From Pauljensenia sp. (lineage in GTDB: Bacteria; Actinomycetota; Actinomycetes; Actinomycetales; Actinomycetaceae), in contig JASBZF010000002.1 of NCBI GenBank assembly GCA_029983625.1, forward strand, positions 1 to 53,621: a stretch of 53,621 bases of DNA. The letters are read 5' to 3'. The notes below the pieces were generated by a model that was given only the letters and a program-made list of their open reading frames with translations, had not been told where the DNA came from and searched no databases. This document shows, piece after piece, positions 42,652 through 51,417 of the stretch. A program made the translations under genes and the position numbers. Numbering within the stretch: position 1 is the stretch's first letter; each line of letters opens with the position of its first letter.

Positions 42652-44778
42652 TCACGAAGACAGGAGGGAACGCACAAGCTGAGCCGTCTGCGAGGGCGTG
42701 CGTCCAACCTGAACACCGACAGCTTCAAGCGCCTCAGCTTTCGCATGAGCAGTTCCTGCAGAACCGGAAACGATCGCCCCAGCATGTCCCATAGTTTTCC
42801 CTTCAGGAGCAGTGAAGCCCGCGATGTACGCGACAACTGGTTTCGTCATATTCTCTGCAATCCACACAGCCGCACGTTCTTCAGCATCCCCACCAATTTC
42901 CCCGATCATGACAACGAGTTCGGTATCGGGATCAGCCTCGAAAGCAGCCAGAGCATCAATATGCGTGGTCCCCACCACCGGGTCGCCGCCAATACCAAGA
43001 CACGTGGTGAAACCAATATCTCGGAGTTCATACATGAGCTGATAGGTAAGAGTCCCCGACTTTGACACAAGGCCGATCTTTCCCGGACCGGTAATGTCCG
43101 CCGGAGTGATCCCCACATTCGATTGTCCGGGGCTGATGATGCCGGGACAATTCGGACCGATAAGGCGCGTCCCTGCCGCAAGCGCCCGATCCACAATAAT
43201 CGTCGCGTCAGCAACGGGAATGCCTTCGGTAATGACAACAACTGTTTCAATTCCCGCTTCAATAGCTTCGAGGGCGGCGCTCTTTGCGAAGGCGGGAGGG
43301 ACAAAAATCACCGAAGTGTTGGCACCAGTCGCTTCACGTGCGTGCGCGACCGTCCCGAACACGGGGATTTCCACTTCTCTTTCCGTCATGTGTGTGGCTG
43401 CAGGCCCGCAATCACGCACCGTAAAAGACAGCGTGGTTCCAGCTTTTTTGGGGTTTGTGCCCCCCAGAATCGCGGTGCCAGAGTTCAGCATCCTTTGAGT
43501 GTGTTTACGTCCCTCCGCGCCGGTCATCCCCTGAACGATGACGCGGGAGTCTAAGTTGAGGAAAATCGTCATTGCCTTTGTCTTTCCGTGGCACTGCGGG
43601 CGGGCGTGGGGGGCGGCGAGTACCGCGGCCCAACGCGCCGCTTCGTCCATTGTGTCGACCATGTGAACAAGGGGGTGCGCGGCGTTGAGGAGAATGTCGC
43701 GTCCCTCTTTGACTTTGTTGCCGTCAAGACGCACAACGATCGGCTTCTTTGCGGCCTCGCCCAGCATGTCAAGGGCACCCAGGATGCCTTCAGCGACCGC
43801 GTCGCAGGCGGTGATGCCCCCGAAAACGTTGACAAAAACAGAGCGGACTTGTTCGTCACCGAGGATGATGTTCAGTCCCTTCGCCATGACTTGCGCACTC
43901 GCTCCCCCTCCGATGTCGAGGAAGTTAGCGGGCTTGACTCCCAAGTCTTGACCGGCCATAGCAACGACGTCGAGTGTGGACATAACAAGTCCAGCACCGT
44001 TACCGATGATTCCTACTTCACCGATGAGTCGCACGTAGTTGAGCCCCATTTCTTTCGCGAGTGCTTCGCGTGAATCCTGAGTGTCACGGTCGATGAGCTG
44101 TTCATGCTCCGGGTGGCGAAAGCGGGCATTGTCGTCAAGGCTCACTTTCCCATCAACAGCCCAGACGCTTCCATCATGCGCAGTGACGAGAGGGTTCACT
44201 TCAACGAGTGTTGCGTCCTCGTCACGGAAGGTTTGCCATAGGGCAACGAGGACGGGAGCGAGGGCGTCGAAGCGTTCTGAATCGAATCCGGCGGCGCTCA
44301 GAATCTCACGGGCACATTCGTCATCGATGCCGCGTACCGGATCAAGAGGAACACGGGCAAGGGCTTCGGGGCGTTCCTTCGCAAGTGTTTCAATGTCCAT
44401 TCCGCCTTCTTTGGAGCACATTGCAAGGTATCGGCGGTGAGAACGGTCAAGGAGGATGGAGAAGTAGTATTCCTTCGCGATGTCGGCGCCTGCGGCAATA
44501 AGAAGTGTGCGGACGCTGTGCCCTTTGATGGTGAGTCCAAGGATTGTTTCTGCTTTTTCGGCGGCTTCCTCTGGGGTGTACGCAAGCTTCACACCTCCTG
44601 CTTTGCCGCGCCCTCCCGTCTTGACTTGCGCTTTCACGACGAGTAAGTCGGCTCCCTCGTCAAGGAGGGTGTGCGCTGCGTCGCGGGCTTCGTCAACCGT
44701 CGTCGCGGTAATACCGGGGAGAACGGGAACGCCGTGAGCGCGGAACATATCACGTGCCTGGTATTCGTAAAGATCCAC
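42652..44778 (-). CDS. sucCD: Succinyl-CoA synthetase, beta and alpha subunits in one reading frame
   Basis: 708 aa from GTG 44778 (GGAAGGAA upstream). Residues 1-about 390 are SucC: ATP-grasp with VKAQVKTGGRGKAGGVKLA, LVEVNPLV, GLVMSTLDVV, NFLDIGGGA, NVFGGITACDAVAEGI. Residues 403-708 are a full SucD: MTIFLNLDSRVIVQGMTGAEGRKHTQRML (CoA site), LIGPNCPGIISPGQ, GLVSKSGTLTYQLM, and phosphohistidine His665 in KTMGHAGAIVSG. Normally these are two genes. The join (PHARPQCHGKTKA) crosses a C6 run at 43608-43613; one base fewer would end SucC with TGA overlapping the SucD ATG (ATGA, 43572-43569). It is either a true fusion, a slippage site or a one-base sequence error. Confidence 0.93.
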   Translation of the reverse strand: MDLYEYQARDMFRAHGVPVLPGITATTVDEARDAAHTLLDEGADLLVVKAQVKTGGRGKAGGVKLAYTPEEAAEKAETILGLTIKGHSVRTLLIAAGADIAKEYYFSILLDRSHRRYLAMCSKEGGMDIETLAKERPEALARVPLDPVRGIDDECAREILSAAGFDSERFDALAPVLVALWQTFRDEDATLVEVNPLVTAHDGSVWAVDGKVSLDDNARFRHPEHEQLIDRDTQDSREALAKEMGLNYVRLIGEVGIIGNGAGLVMSTLDVVAMAGQDLGVKPANFLDIGGGASAQVMAKGLNIILGDEQVRSVFVNVFGGITACDAVAEGILGALDMLGEAAKKPIVVRLDGNKVKEGRDILLNAAHPLVHMVDTMDEAARWAAVLAAPHARPQCHGKTKAMTIFLNLDSRVIVQGMTGAEGRKHTQRMLNSGTAILGGTNPKKAGTTLSFTVRDCGPAATHMTEREVEIPVFGTVAHAREATGANTSVIFVPPAFAKSAALEAIEAGIETVVVITEGIPVADATIIVDRALAAGTRLIGPNCPGIISPGQSNVGITPADITGPGKIGLVSKSGTLTYQLMYELRDIGFTTCLGIGGDPVVGTTHIDALAAFEADPDTELVVMIGEIGGDAEERAAVWIAENMTKPVVAYIAGFTAPEGKTMGHAGAIVSGSAGTAHAKAEALEAVGVQVGRTPSQTAQLVRSLLSS

Positions 44779-44874
44779 CTCGAGTTCCTTCCAGGACTTG
44801 ACAGGTGAACGCCGAGCGGATTGCTCAACGTCGAGACATCCACGTTAAGCGTACATCTTTCTGGGCATTTCGTC

Positions 44875-47559
44875 CTAGGGAATCTTTTTCATTGGAGCCA
44901 TACGCACAAGAAGACGCTTTTCAGCGTGTCCGAACTGGATACGGGCAATCGCCTTCGGGCCTGAACCTTCCACACCGAGGACGGTCCCCTCGCCCAGAGT
45001 TTCGTGCGCGACGCGGTCTCCGACACGCAGTTCCAGAGGTGGACGATCAACTGGGACACGCGCAGTTTTTGTTCCCATCCGCACGGCAACGCCACGAATA
45101 CCGCTCAGTGGCTTCGCGCTACCCAAACGCCCTCGTCCAAAAACCGGCCCTTCAGTGTCTTCTCCCCAAGGACCGCGTTCGCGCCCTCGATACGAAGAAG
45201 AATACGAAGATGCCCAGCCACTGAGGGAAGCTCGCGCACGCTCTTGCGCGGTGGTGGAACGGCGAATGTCAAGAAGCTCGGGCGGAATGTCATCCAAGAA
45301 ACGCGAAGGCGGCATTTCTTGAGGTGTCCCCCAGGCAGAACGCACAGCTGCTCGCGTAAGATACAGCCTTTTGCGCGCCCTCGTGATCGCCACATAGGCG
45401 AGGCGGCGTTCCTCTTCCAGTTCGCCCGGATCGGATAGGGAACGCTGATGCGGGAAGGTGCCATCCTCCATCCCCGTCACGAAAACCGTGGGGAACTCCA
45501 AGCCTTTAGCCGTGTGGACCGTCATGAGGGTGACTTGCCCAAAGCGTTGATCTTCAGCGGGCACCTGGTCAGAATCTGCGACGAGTGCGACACGTTCAAG
45601 GAACGCAGCCAGATCACCTTCAGGGTCAGCCTGCGAAAAATCCTTCGCCACAGAGTGAAGTTCCGCAAGGTTTTCCACCCGTGAGGCATCCTGCGGGTCT
45701 TCAGATGCACGTAACTCCTTCAGGTAGCCGCTTCGATCAAGGAGTTCTTCAAGGATGTCTGCAGGTGCTGCTTTTCCTGTATCTCCCTTTCGCACTGCAC
45801 ACAGGAGCCCCCAGAAGTGAGCAATCGCCGTCGCTGCCCGCGCAGTCAACCCAAGTACAGGTCGCAGGTGTTCAGACGAGGACGAAAGAGAGTCTTCCGA
45901 TACCGCAGAAAAAGAATCCTGAGCTAAAGCATCCGACTCTGTAGTGTTCGGGCTCGTGCTGGACCATTCGATACCTGCACCTTCGCCGAGGGGACAGCCC
46001 TGAGCGCGCCACACATCCGCGATCGCTTCCCCAAAGGAAATCCCATATCGGTCGGCATGTGCGACCAGAGCCTGCTCAGCTTTGGCACCGATTCCACGTC
46101 GCGGCACATTGAGAATGCGACGCAGGGCCACGCTGTCATCCGGGTTGGATACAGCCTGGAGGTAGGCAAGAGCGTCTTTAATCTCTTTGCGTTCGTAGAA
46201 ACGTGTTCCTCCCACAACCCGATACGGGATACCTTGACGAACGAGGAGTTCTTCAAGCGCCCTGGATTGAGCGTTCGTCCGGTAAAAGACCGCGATATCC
46301 CCCCATTCGCCGCCAGCATCGTGAAGGCGGTCAATTTCGGAGACAACGAAACGCGCCTCGTCGTGTTCAGAATCGGCGGCGTCCACAGTGATGAGCGCCC
46401 CGTCACCTGAATCGGTCCACAGGTTTTTCGGACGGCGCCCTTCATTCTTTGCAATGACCGCATTTGCCGCAGATAAAATATTCTGGGTTGAACGGTAATT
46501 TTGTTCCAGAAGAATTGTGCGCGCACCGGGGAAATCGCGTTCAAACTCTTCGATATTACGGATTGTTGCACCGCGAAAAGCGTAAATCGACTGATCGGAG
46601 TCACCGACAACCGTCAGTTCAGCGGGTTCAATTCCGTCCTGACCATCACCAACAAGAAGACGGACAAGAACATACTGGGCATGATTCGTATCCTGGTATT
46701 CATCGACGAGGACGTGGCGGAAACGCCGATGATAGTGCTCCGCAAGCCCCCGGTTACGTGCGAGCAGTTCCACCGTGTACATGATGAGGTCGTCGAAATC
46801 AAGAGCATTCGATTCACGCATCCGTTTCGCATACTCAAGATAGGTGGCAGCAACGATCTTGGAGATCGGGTCATTCTGCGCTGTTTCGGCGTATTTCTTT
46901 GCCGAAATCAATTCATTCTTCAAATCGGAAATACGCGCAGCAATAAGCTTAGGAGCGAAGCGCTTAATATCGACATTTGCGGCTTTAAGAATAAGTTGGA
47001 TAAGCCTTTGGGAATCTTGCGCGTCGTAGATCGTAAAGCTTGAACGAAGCCCCGCAGCCTCATGTTCGGCACGTAGGATGCGCACGCAGGACGAATGAAA
47101 AGTCGAGACCCACATCCGTGACGCAGCATGTCCGACGAGCGCTCCGACACGCTCACGCATCTGAGCTGCGGCTTTATTCGTGAAGGTGATCGCAAGGATC
47201 TGACCGGCGCTGGCTCGTCCAGTCGCAAGCAAGTAGGCGATCCGATGAGTGAGGACGCGGGTTTTCCCTGAACCTGCGCCCGCCATAATAAGCAGCGGAG
47301 CGCCCTCGTGGATCACAGCTTGGGCTTGAGCGTCGTTAAGCCCGCGAATCAGCTTTTCTGCATCGGATCCGCGATCCGATTCTTCCTCATTGAGAAAACA
47401 CCCCTCATCAGGGAAAGCAACAGATGGCCACGCACTGTCAAAGCCCGCAGGCTGAACAGCTGCGGCATGCGGATCCCGCACGGGAATCCCCTGCGGGTTG
47501 AGATCCCACACAGGAAGGTCGCTCGACCCAAGATCGGGCAATGCGGTGTAGTCAGTCAT
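44875..47559 (-). CDS. pcrA: ATP-dependent DNA helicase UvrD/PcrA
   Basis: 894 aa. SF1A helicase: Q motif LNDAQAQAVIHEGAP, Walker A IMAGAGSGKTRVLTHRIAYLL, ITFTNKAAAQMRERV (Ia), VLVDEYQDTNHAQYVLV (II), VVGDSDQSIYAFRGA (III), LEQNYRSTQNIL (IV), VTLMTVHTAKGLEFPTVFVTGMEDGTFPH (V) and EERRLAYVAITRARKRLYLT (VI). The C-terminal tail (RVGDRVAHETLGEGTVLGVEG) is the Tudor-like domain that contacts RNA polymerase in PcrA. It acts in repair and removal of transcription blocks. It precedes sucCD, as in M. tuberculosis (uvrD1 Rv0949). Confidence 0.96.
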   Translation of the reverse strand: MTDYTALPDLGSSDLPVWDLNPQGIPVRDPHAAAVQPAGFDSAWPSVAFPDEGCFLNEEESDRGSDAEKLIRGLNDAQAQAVIHEGAPLLIMAGAGSGKTRVLTHRIAYLLATGRASAGQILAITFTNKAAAQMRERVGALVGHAASRMWVSTFHSSCVRILRAEHEAAGLRSSFTIYDAQDSQRLIQLILKAANVDIKRFAPKLIAARISDLKNELISAKKYAETAQNDPISKIVAATYLEYAKRMRESNALDFDDLIMYTVELLARNRGLAEHYHRRFRHVLVDEYQDTNHAQYVLVRLLVGDGQDGIEPAELTVVGDSDQSIYAFRGATIRNIEEFERDFPGARTILLEQNYRSTQNILSAANAVIAKNEGRRPKNLWTDSGDGALITVDAADSEHDEARFVVSEIDRLHDAGGEWGDIAVFYRTNAQSRALEELLVRQGIPYRVVGGTRFYERKEIKDALAYLQAVSNPDDSVALRRILNVPRRGIGAKAEQALVAHADRYGISFGEAIADVWRAQGCPLGEGAGIEWSSTSPNTTESDALAQDSFSAVSEDSLSSSSEHLRPVLGLTARAATAIAHFWGLLCAVRKGDTGKAAPADILEELLDRSGYLKELRASEDPQDASRVENLAELHSVAKDFSQADPEGDLAAFLERVALVADSDQVPAEDQRFGQVTLMTVHTAKGLEFPTVFVTGMEDGTFPHQRSLSDPGELEEERRLAYVAITRARKRLYLTRAAVRSAWGTPQEMPPSRFLDDIPPELLDIRRSTTAQERARASLSGWASSYSSSYRGRERGPWGEDTEGPVFGRGRLGSAKPLSGIRGVAVRMGTKTARVPVDRPPLELRVGDRVAHETLGEGTVLGVEGSGPKAIARIQFGHAEKRLLVRMAPMKKIP

Positions 47560-47717
47560 GGCATCACCATTTTCCTTGAGACCACAGGCATCTGCGGTAC
47601 ACCCACGTGTTGACTCTACTCACGCTCCACAATCAGACCCGTTGACACGCACACAGGAAAACACGTCAGCACACAGGAGTATTCGTCAACACTCGTGCCC
47701 TTCGGTCGCCCTCGTCT

Positions 47718-49208
47718 CTACTTTTTCCGATAGAGCGACTTCGTCGCATAAACCGGTTCATTCGTCACCTGAATACCGAGCGAACGGAAGATTCCCTCGT
47801 CAACAGATCCCAGAATCGTCGAGGTGTGAACATCGCATCCGCGCAAGTCACCGAGACGTTCCAGAGCACGACGCGCATATTCATCGCTCGAAGCTGAAAC
47901 CGCAAGTGCGATCAGTACTTCGTCCGTGTGCAAACGCGGATTCTTCGATCCAAGATGCCCGGTTTTCAGAGTCTGAATCGGTTCAATGGCATCCGGGGAA
48001 AGAAGATCGATCGCATCATCGATACCCGCGAGCGCCTTCAGTGCGTTAAGAAGCATCGCAGAAGAACAACCGAGCAGCTCAGAAGTCTTTCCGGTGACAA
48101 CCCGCCCGTCGGAAAGCTCAATAGCTGCGGCCGGGGCCTTCGTTGTTTTCGCAATTTTTCGGACAGGTGCAACAACCGAACGGTCACTTTCCACGATCCC
48201 CAGTCGCGCCATGAGCAAGGCGATACGTTCGGACTGGATCGGCTCTGCCAATTCTTTCTTCTCAGTAACGAGCGCCTTGAAATACCTGCGAATCACTTCC
48301 TGCTTCGATGCTTCGCGACATGCCTCATCGTCACTGATCGACAGTCCCGCCATGTTCACACCCATATCGGTGGGACTCTGATAGGGAGATTCCCCAAGGA
48401 TCTCCGTAAAAAGACGATTCAGGACGGGGAAAATCTCAACGTCGCGGTTGTAATTCACCGTCTGAACCCCGTGGGCTGCGAGGTGGAAGGGATCGATCAT
48501 GTTGACATCATCAAGATCGGCGGTTGCGGCCTCGTAAGCGATGTTCACCGGGTGATCGAGAGGCAGGTTCCAGATCGGGAAAGTTTCCCACTTTGCGTAT
48601 CCTGAGGAAAGCCCACGCTTGTGATCGTGGTACAGCTGGGACAGGCAGGTCGCCATTTTGCCTGAACCGGGACCGGGGGCGGTCACAACAATAAGATCGT
48701 GACTCGTTTCGATGTACTCGTTACGCCCGTATCCCTGGTCGGAAACGATTCGGGTGACATCGTTCGGATAGCCCGCGATCGGGAAATGACGGTAGACGGT
48801 GATACCGAGTCGTTCCCACTTACGTTTCACGGCCTTCGCTTCGCGATTATCATCCGACCACTGGGTGATGACGACGGAACCCACAAAAAGCCCATGCTCG
48901 CGAAACTCATCAATGTGACGTAGAACCTCATCGTCGTAGGTGGTCCCAAGATCAGCGCGGATCTTGCGCCGTTGGAAGTCCTTAGCATTGACCGCAACGA
49001 TGATCTCAACGTCGTTGGCAAGTTCGGAAAGCATTGCGACTTTATTGTCGGGAGTGAAACCGGGAAGCACACGGGAAGCGTGCATATCGTCAATAAGTTT
49101 CCCACCGAATTCTAGGTAGAGCTTCCCGCCAAACTGAGCCCGACGTTCGGCGATGTGTCTTGACTGCAGCTGCACGTATTTTTCGCGGTCAAATCCGATG
49201 ATATGCAC
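47718..49208 (-). CDS. UPF0371/DUF1846 family protein
   Basis: 496 aa from GTG 49208 (GGAG eight bases upstream), the usual family length. Typical stretches: GFDREKYVQLQSRHIAERRAQFGGKLYLEFGGKL, VLPGFTPDNKVAMLSEL, TAPGPGSGKMATCLSQLYHDHKRGLSSGYAKWETFPIWNLPLDHPVNIAYEAATADL, SPTDMGVNMAG, and a C-terminal regulatory half. A P-loop-like GPGSGK is present. The biological role of the family is unestablished. It is more common in Firmicutes and appears in some actinobacteria. Confidence 0.92.
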   Translation of the reverse strand: MHIIGFDREKYVQLQSRHIAERRAQFGGKLYLEFGGKLIDDMHASRVLPGFTPDNKVAMLSELANDVEIIVAVNAKDFQRRKIRADLGTTYDDEVLRHIDEFREHGLFVGSVVITQWSDDNREAKAVKRKWERLGITVYRHFPIAGYPNDVTRIVSDQGYGRNEYIETSHDLIVVTAPGPGSGKMATCLSQLYHDHKRGLSSGYAKWETFPIWNLPLDHPVNIAYEAATADLDDVNMIDPFHLAAHGVQTVNYNRDVEIFPVLNRLFTEILGESPYQSPTDMGVNMAGLSISDDEACREASKQEVIRRYFKALVTEKKELAEPIQSERIALLMARLGIVESDRSVVAPVRKIAKTTKAPAAAIELSDGRVVTGKTSELLGCSSAMLLNALKALAGIDDAIDLLSPDAIEPIQTLKTGHLGSKNPRLHTDEVLIALAVSASSDEYARRALERLGDLRGCDVHTSTILGSVDEGIFRSLGIQVTNEPVYATKSLYRKK

Positions 49209-49256
49209 CCTAATTTCTCCATCCCTGCGATCACCCGATCGCACGGAGAAATCCTA

Positions 49257-49303
49257 GGACCAAAGACGCTGCGAGGGAATCCCCCGCGCCGTCTTTGGCC
49301 CTT
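49257..49303 (-). terminator. Terminator after response regulator gene
   Basis: GGGCCAAAGACG and CGTCTTTGGTCC (minus strand) form a 12-bp stem with an inner GCG/CGC helix, beginning right at the stop codon of the regulator gene. On the plus strand a CTTTT follows, so it could also work from that side. Confidence 0.75.
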
Positions 49304-49954
49304 TTAGACAATATGACGCTGCATCGCCCAACGAGTCAGTTCATGACGGTTTGAAAGCTGGAGTTTACGCAGCACTGCAGAAACATGGGTTTCGACGGTC
49401 TTGACAGAAATGAAGAGTTCGTTGCCCACTTCCTTGTAGGTATAGCCGCGAGCAATGAGACGCATCACTTCCTGCTCCCTGGCGGATAAAAGGTCAAGTT
49501 CATCGTCACCGATCGCAATCTGCCCAGTTCCAAAAGCATCGAGGACGAATCCGGCGAGTCTGGGGGAAAATGCCGCATCTCCGGCCGCCACACGTTGAAT
49601 TGCCTCAACCAGTTCGTGAGTCGTAATCGATTTCGTGACATAGCCGCGTGCTCCCGCGCGAATCACCTGAACAACATCTTCGGGCGAATCGGAAACAGAG
49701 AGAGCAAGGAAACGTAAACCCTCAATGTCTTGACAAGAGGCTGCAACTTCTGCGCCACCACCGCCACGGCCACCGGGAATATGAACGTCGAGTAGCGCGA
49801 CATCGGGTTTCAGTTCTCGACATGCCGCGATTGCGCCCTCGACATCGGCTGCTTCCCCAAGAATTTCAAGATCCGCATCGCAACTTTCAAGTTCGGCACG
49901 CACACCTGCGCGGACCATCGCATGATCGTCGATGACAACGAGCCTGATCGGCAT
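49304..49954 (-). CDS. NarL/FixJ-type response regulator
   Basis: 216 aa. Receiver about 1-125: acidic pocket VVIDDHAMVRAGVRAEL, phospho-acceptor Asp56 in DVALLDVHIPGG, Thr/Ser LALSVSDSPE, and Lys in GYVTKSI. A Gly-rich GGRGGGG loop follows the Asp. C-terminal LuxR HTH: LSAREQEVMRLIARGYTYKEVGNELFISVKTVETHVSAVLRKLQLSNRHELTRWA. It follows the PspC-domain kinase gene by 37 bases on the same strand, forming a two-component operon. Confidence 0.94.
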   Translation of the reverse strand: MPIRLVVIDDHAMVRAGVRAELESCDADLEILGEAADVEGAIAACRELKPDVALLDVHIPGGRGGGGAEVAASCQDIEGLRFLALSVSDSPEDVVQVIRAGARGYVTKSITTHELVEAIQRVAAGDAAFSPRLAGFVLDAFGTGQIAIGDDELDLLSAREQEVMRLIARGYTYKEVGNELFISVKTVETHVSAVLRKLQLSNRHELTRWAMQRHIV

Positions 49955-49991
49955 ATTTCACTCCTCTTTGGCTGGACTGGTAGTGCTTGAA

Positions 49992-51314
49992 TCATGGTGT
50001 GTGAGTCATTCTGGGAAGAGTTAAGGCAACTTCGGTGCCCGTGGCAAGACAGCGGATACGCGCGCTCCCACCAGCTCTTTCCATGCGTCCGATGATGGAG
50101 TCTTTCACACCGTGCCGATCCGGGGGAATCGCAGCGGGGTTGAATCCTGATCCAGAATCTTTGATGAAAGCGTCAATCGATTCGGCGCGGGTTTCTACGT
50201 AAATGGAGACGGGAGCTTGACCGTGGCGGACAGCGTTCGCCGCAGCTTCCCCAAGAGCTGCCACTAAGGAAAGCTCAGCGGGACCTGGAACACAATCTCC
50301 GACGGCAACAACTTCCACGGGAACACCGTATTTCGATTCGAGAACTCCGACAGTTTCACGGATCGCTTCGGCGAGCGAATCGGCAGCTTGCGCGCGTCCC
50401 GTGTACAGCCATGACCGCAGTTCCCGCTCTTCAGAAAGAGCAAGAGCACGCACTCGGGCGGGATCGTGCGCTGCTGAGCGGATGAGAGTTAAAGTTTGTA
50501 GGACGGAATCATGTAAGTGTGCCGCAATATCAGCTCGTTCCGCATCGCGCACCCGTTGAGCCTGAATGTCGGATAGCTGCGAAGAGGTGCGCAGCCACAG
50601 TGGTGCGAGAGCGAAGAGGACACCTGCGACGACGACCGCGCCGATGAGGCCACCGCGCAAAAGGATCAGTGGCGGGTCGCTGCGCCCCACCAAGACGACC
50701 ATACCGATCGACACCATGATGATGCCGCTCAGCACGATGACGAAGAAAGAAACAGAACGCCATTGGTGAAGATTCGCCCCTTGGCTCCAGACAAGGCCGA
50801 TTCCGATGAACACCGCCGACGCTGAGATGATGTCACGAAAATCAAAGATACTGAAGGCGAAAAGACACGTGGCGATAAGCCCACCGGCAATAATGATGAA
50901 GCCAGCCAAGAGCAGCTGATTGCGGGCGATGATCCTTGAGCGAGTCTGACCTATGACTCTCAAAGGAGCACTCATTCGCGAGCTGCCCATGCTGCTTGCA
51001 TGTATTCGACCCGCATCTTTCGGTGTCATCATCCACAGCCACAGGTAGAGCAGTGTCCCTGTGCCGCCGAAGATGCTGAAAAGAACGAAAGCCCATCGAA
51101 TCACATATACGGGCAGATGTGTATGTACAGCTAAACCCGATGCAACTCCCGCAAGCCAAGGAGTCGGCATATCCAGCGATTCTGATGTTGCACGCTTGAG
51201 AGCTGGCCGTGACACATTCTGCACAGGAGGATTCCAACTGCGTTCCTCGTCACGACGAGGAACGGACCCCGAGAGGCTTTTTGGATCAGAAGGGAACACC
51301 ACGCCACTAATCAT
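49992..51314 (-). CDS. Sensor histidine kinase with N-terminal PspC domain
   Basis: 440 aa from ATG 51314 (GAGG five bases upstream). A PspC domain (about 45-100, PWLAGVASGLAVHTHLPVYVIRWAFVLFSIFGGTGTLLYLWLWMMTP) is followed by four more membrane helices (about 130-250). Then the HisKA_3 dimerisation helix with His in ADIAAHLHDSVLQTLTLIR and a HATPase with AALGEAAANAVRHG (N box) and IKDSGSGFNP (G1). This is the NarX/DesK-like class that pairs with LuxR regulators. It is divergent from a second PspC protein, a common actinobacterial envelope-stress layout. Confidence 0.92.
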   Translation of the reverse strand: MISGVVFPSDPKSLSGSVPRRDEERSWNPPVQNVSRPALKRATSESLDMPTPWLAGVASGLAVHTHLPVYVIRWAFVLFSIFGGTGTLLYLWLWMMTPKDAGRIHASSMGSSRMSAPLRVIGQTRSRIIARNQLLLAGFIIIAGGLIATCLFAFSIFDFRDIISASAVFIGIGLVWSQGANLHQWRSVSFFVIVLSGIIMVSIGMVVLVGRSDPPLILLRGGLIGAVVVAGVLFALAPLWLRTSSQLSDIQAQRVRDAERADIAAHLHDSVLQTLTLIRSAAHDPARVRALALSEERELRSWLYTGRAQAADSLAEAIRETVGVLESKYGVPVEVVAVGDCVPGPAELSLVAALGEAAANAVRHGQAPVSIYVETRAESIDAFIKDSGSGFNPAAIPPDRHGVKDSIIGRMERAGGSARIRCLATGTEVALTLPRMTHTP

Positions 51315-51417
51315 CACATCCTCGAGGGACCCTCAGGTCCACGATTGTGATCTTTCAGGGACGTATCAGGACTGTTCCCCATTTCGCTTCGACAGTTTTC
51401 ACGCAAAAGTAGTGGGT
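51315..51417. promoter_or_regulatory. Divergent promoter region between the two PspC genes
   Basis: 103 bases. It contains the palindrome GAGGGACCCTC (51324-51334), adjacent TCAGGTCC, and two copies of TCAGG-GAC/TCAGGAC further on. They are candidate sites for the NarL-type regulator, unproven. Confidence 0.35.
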
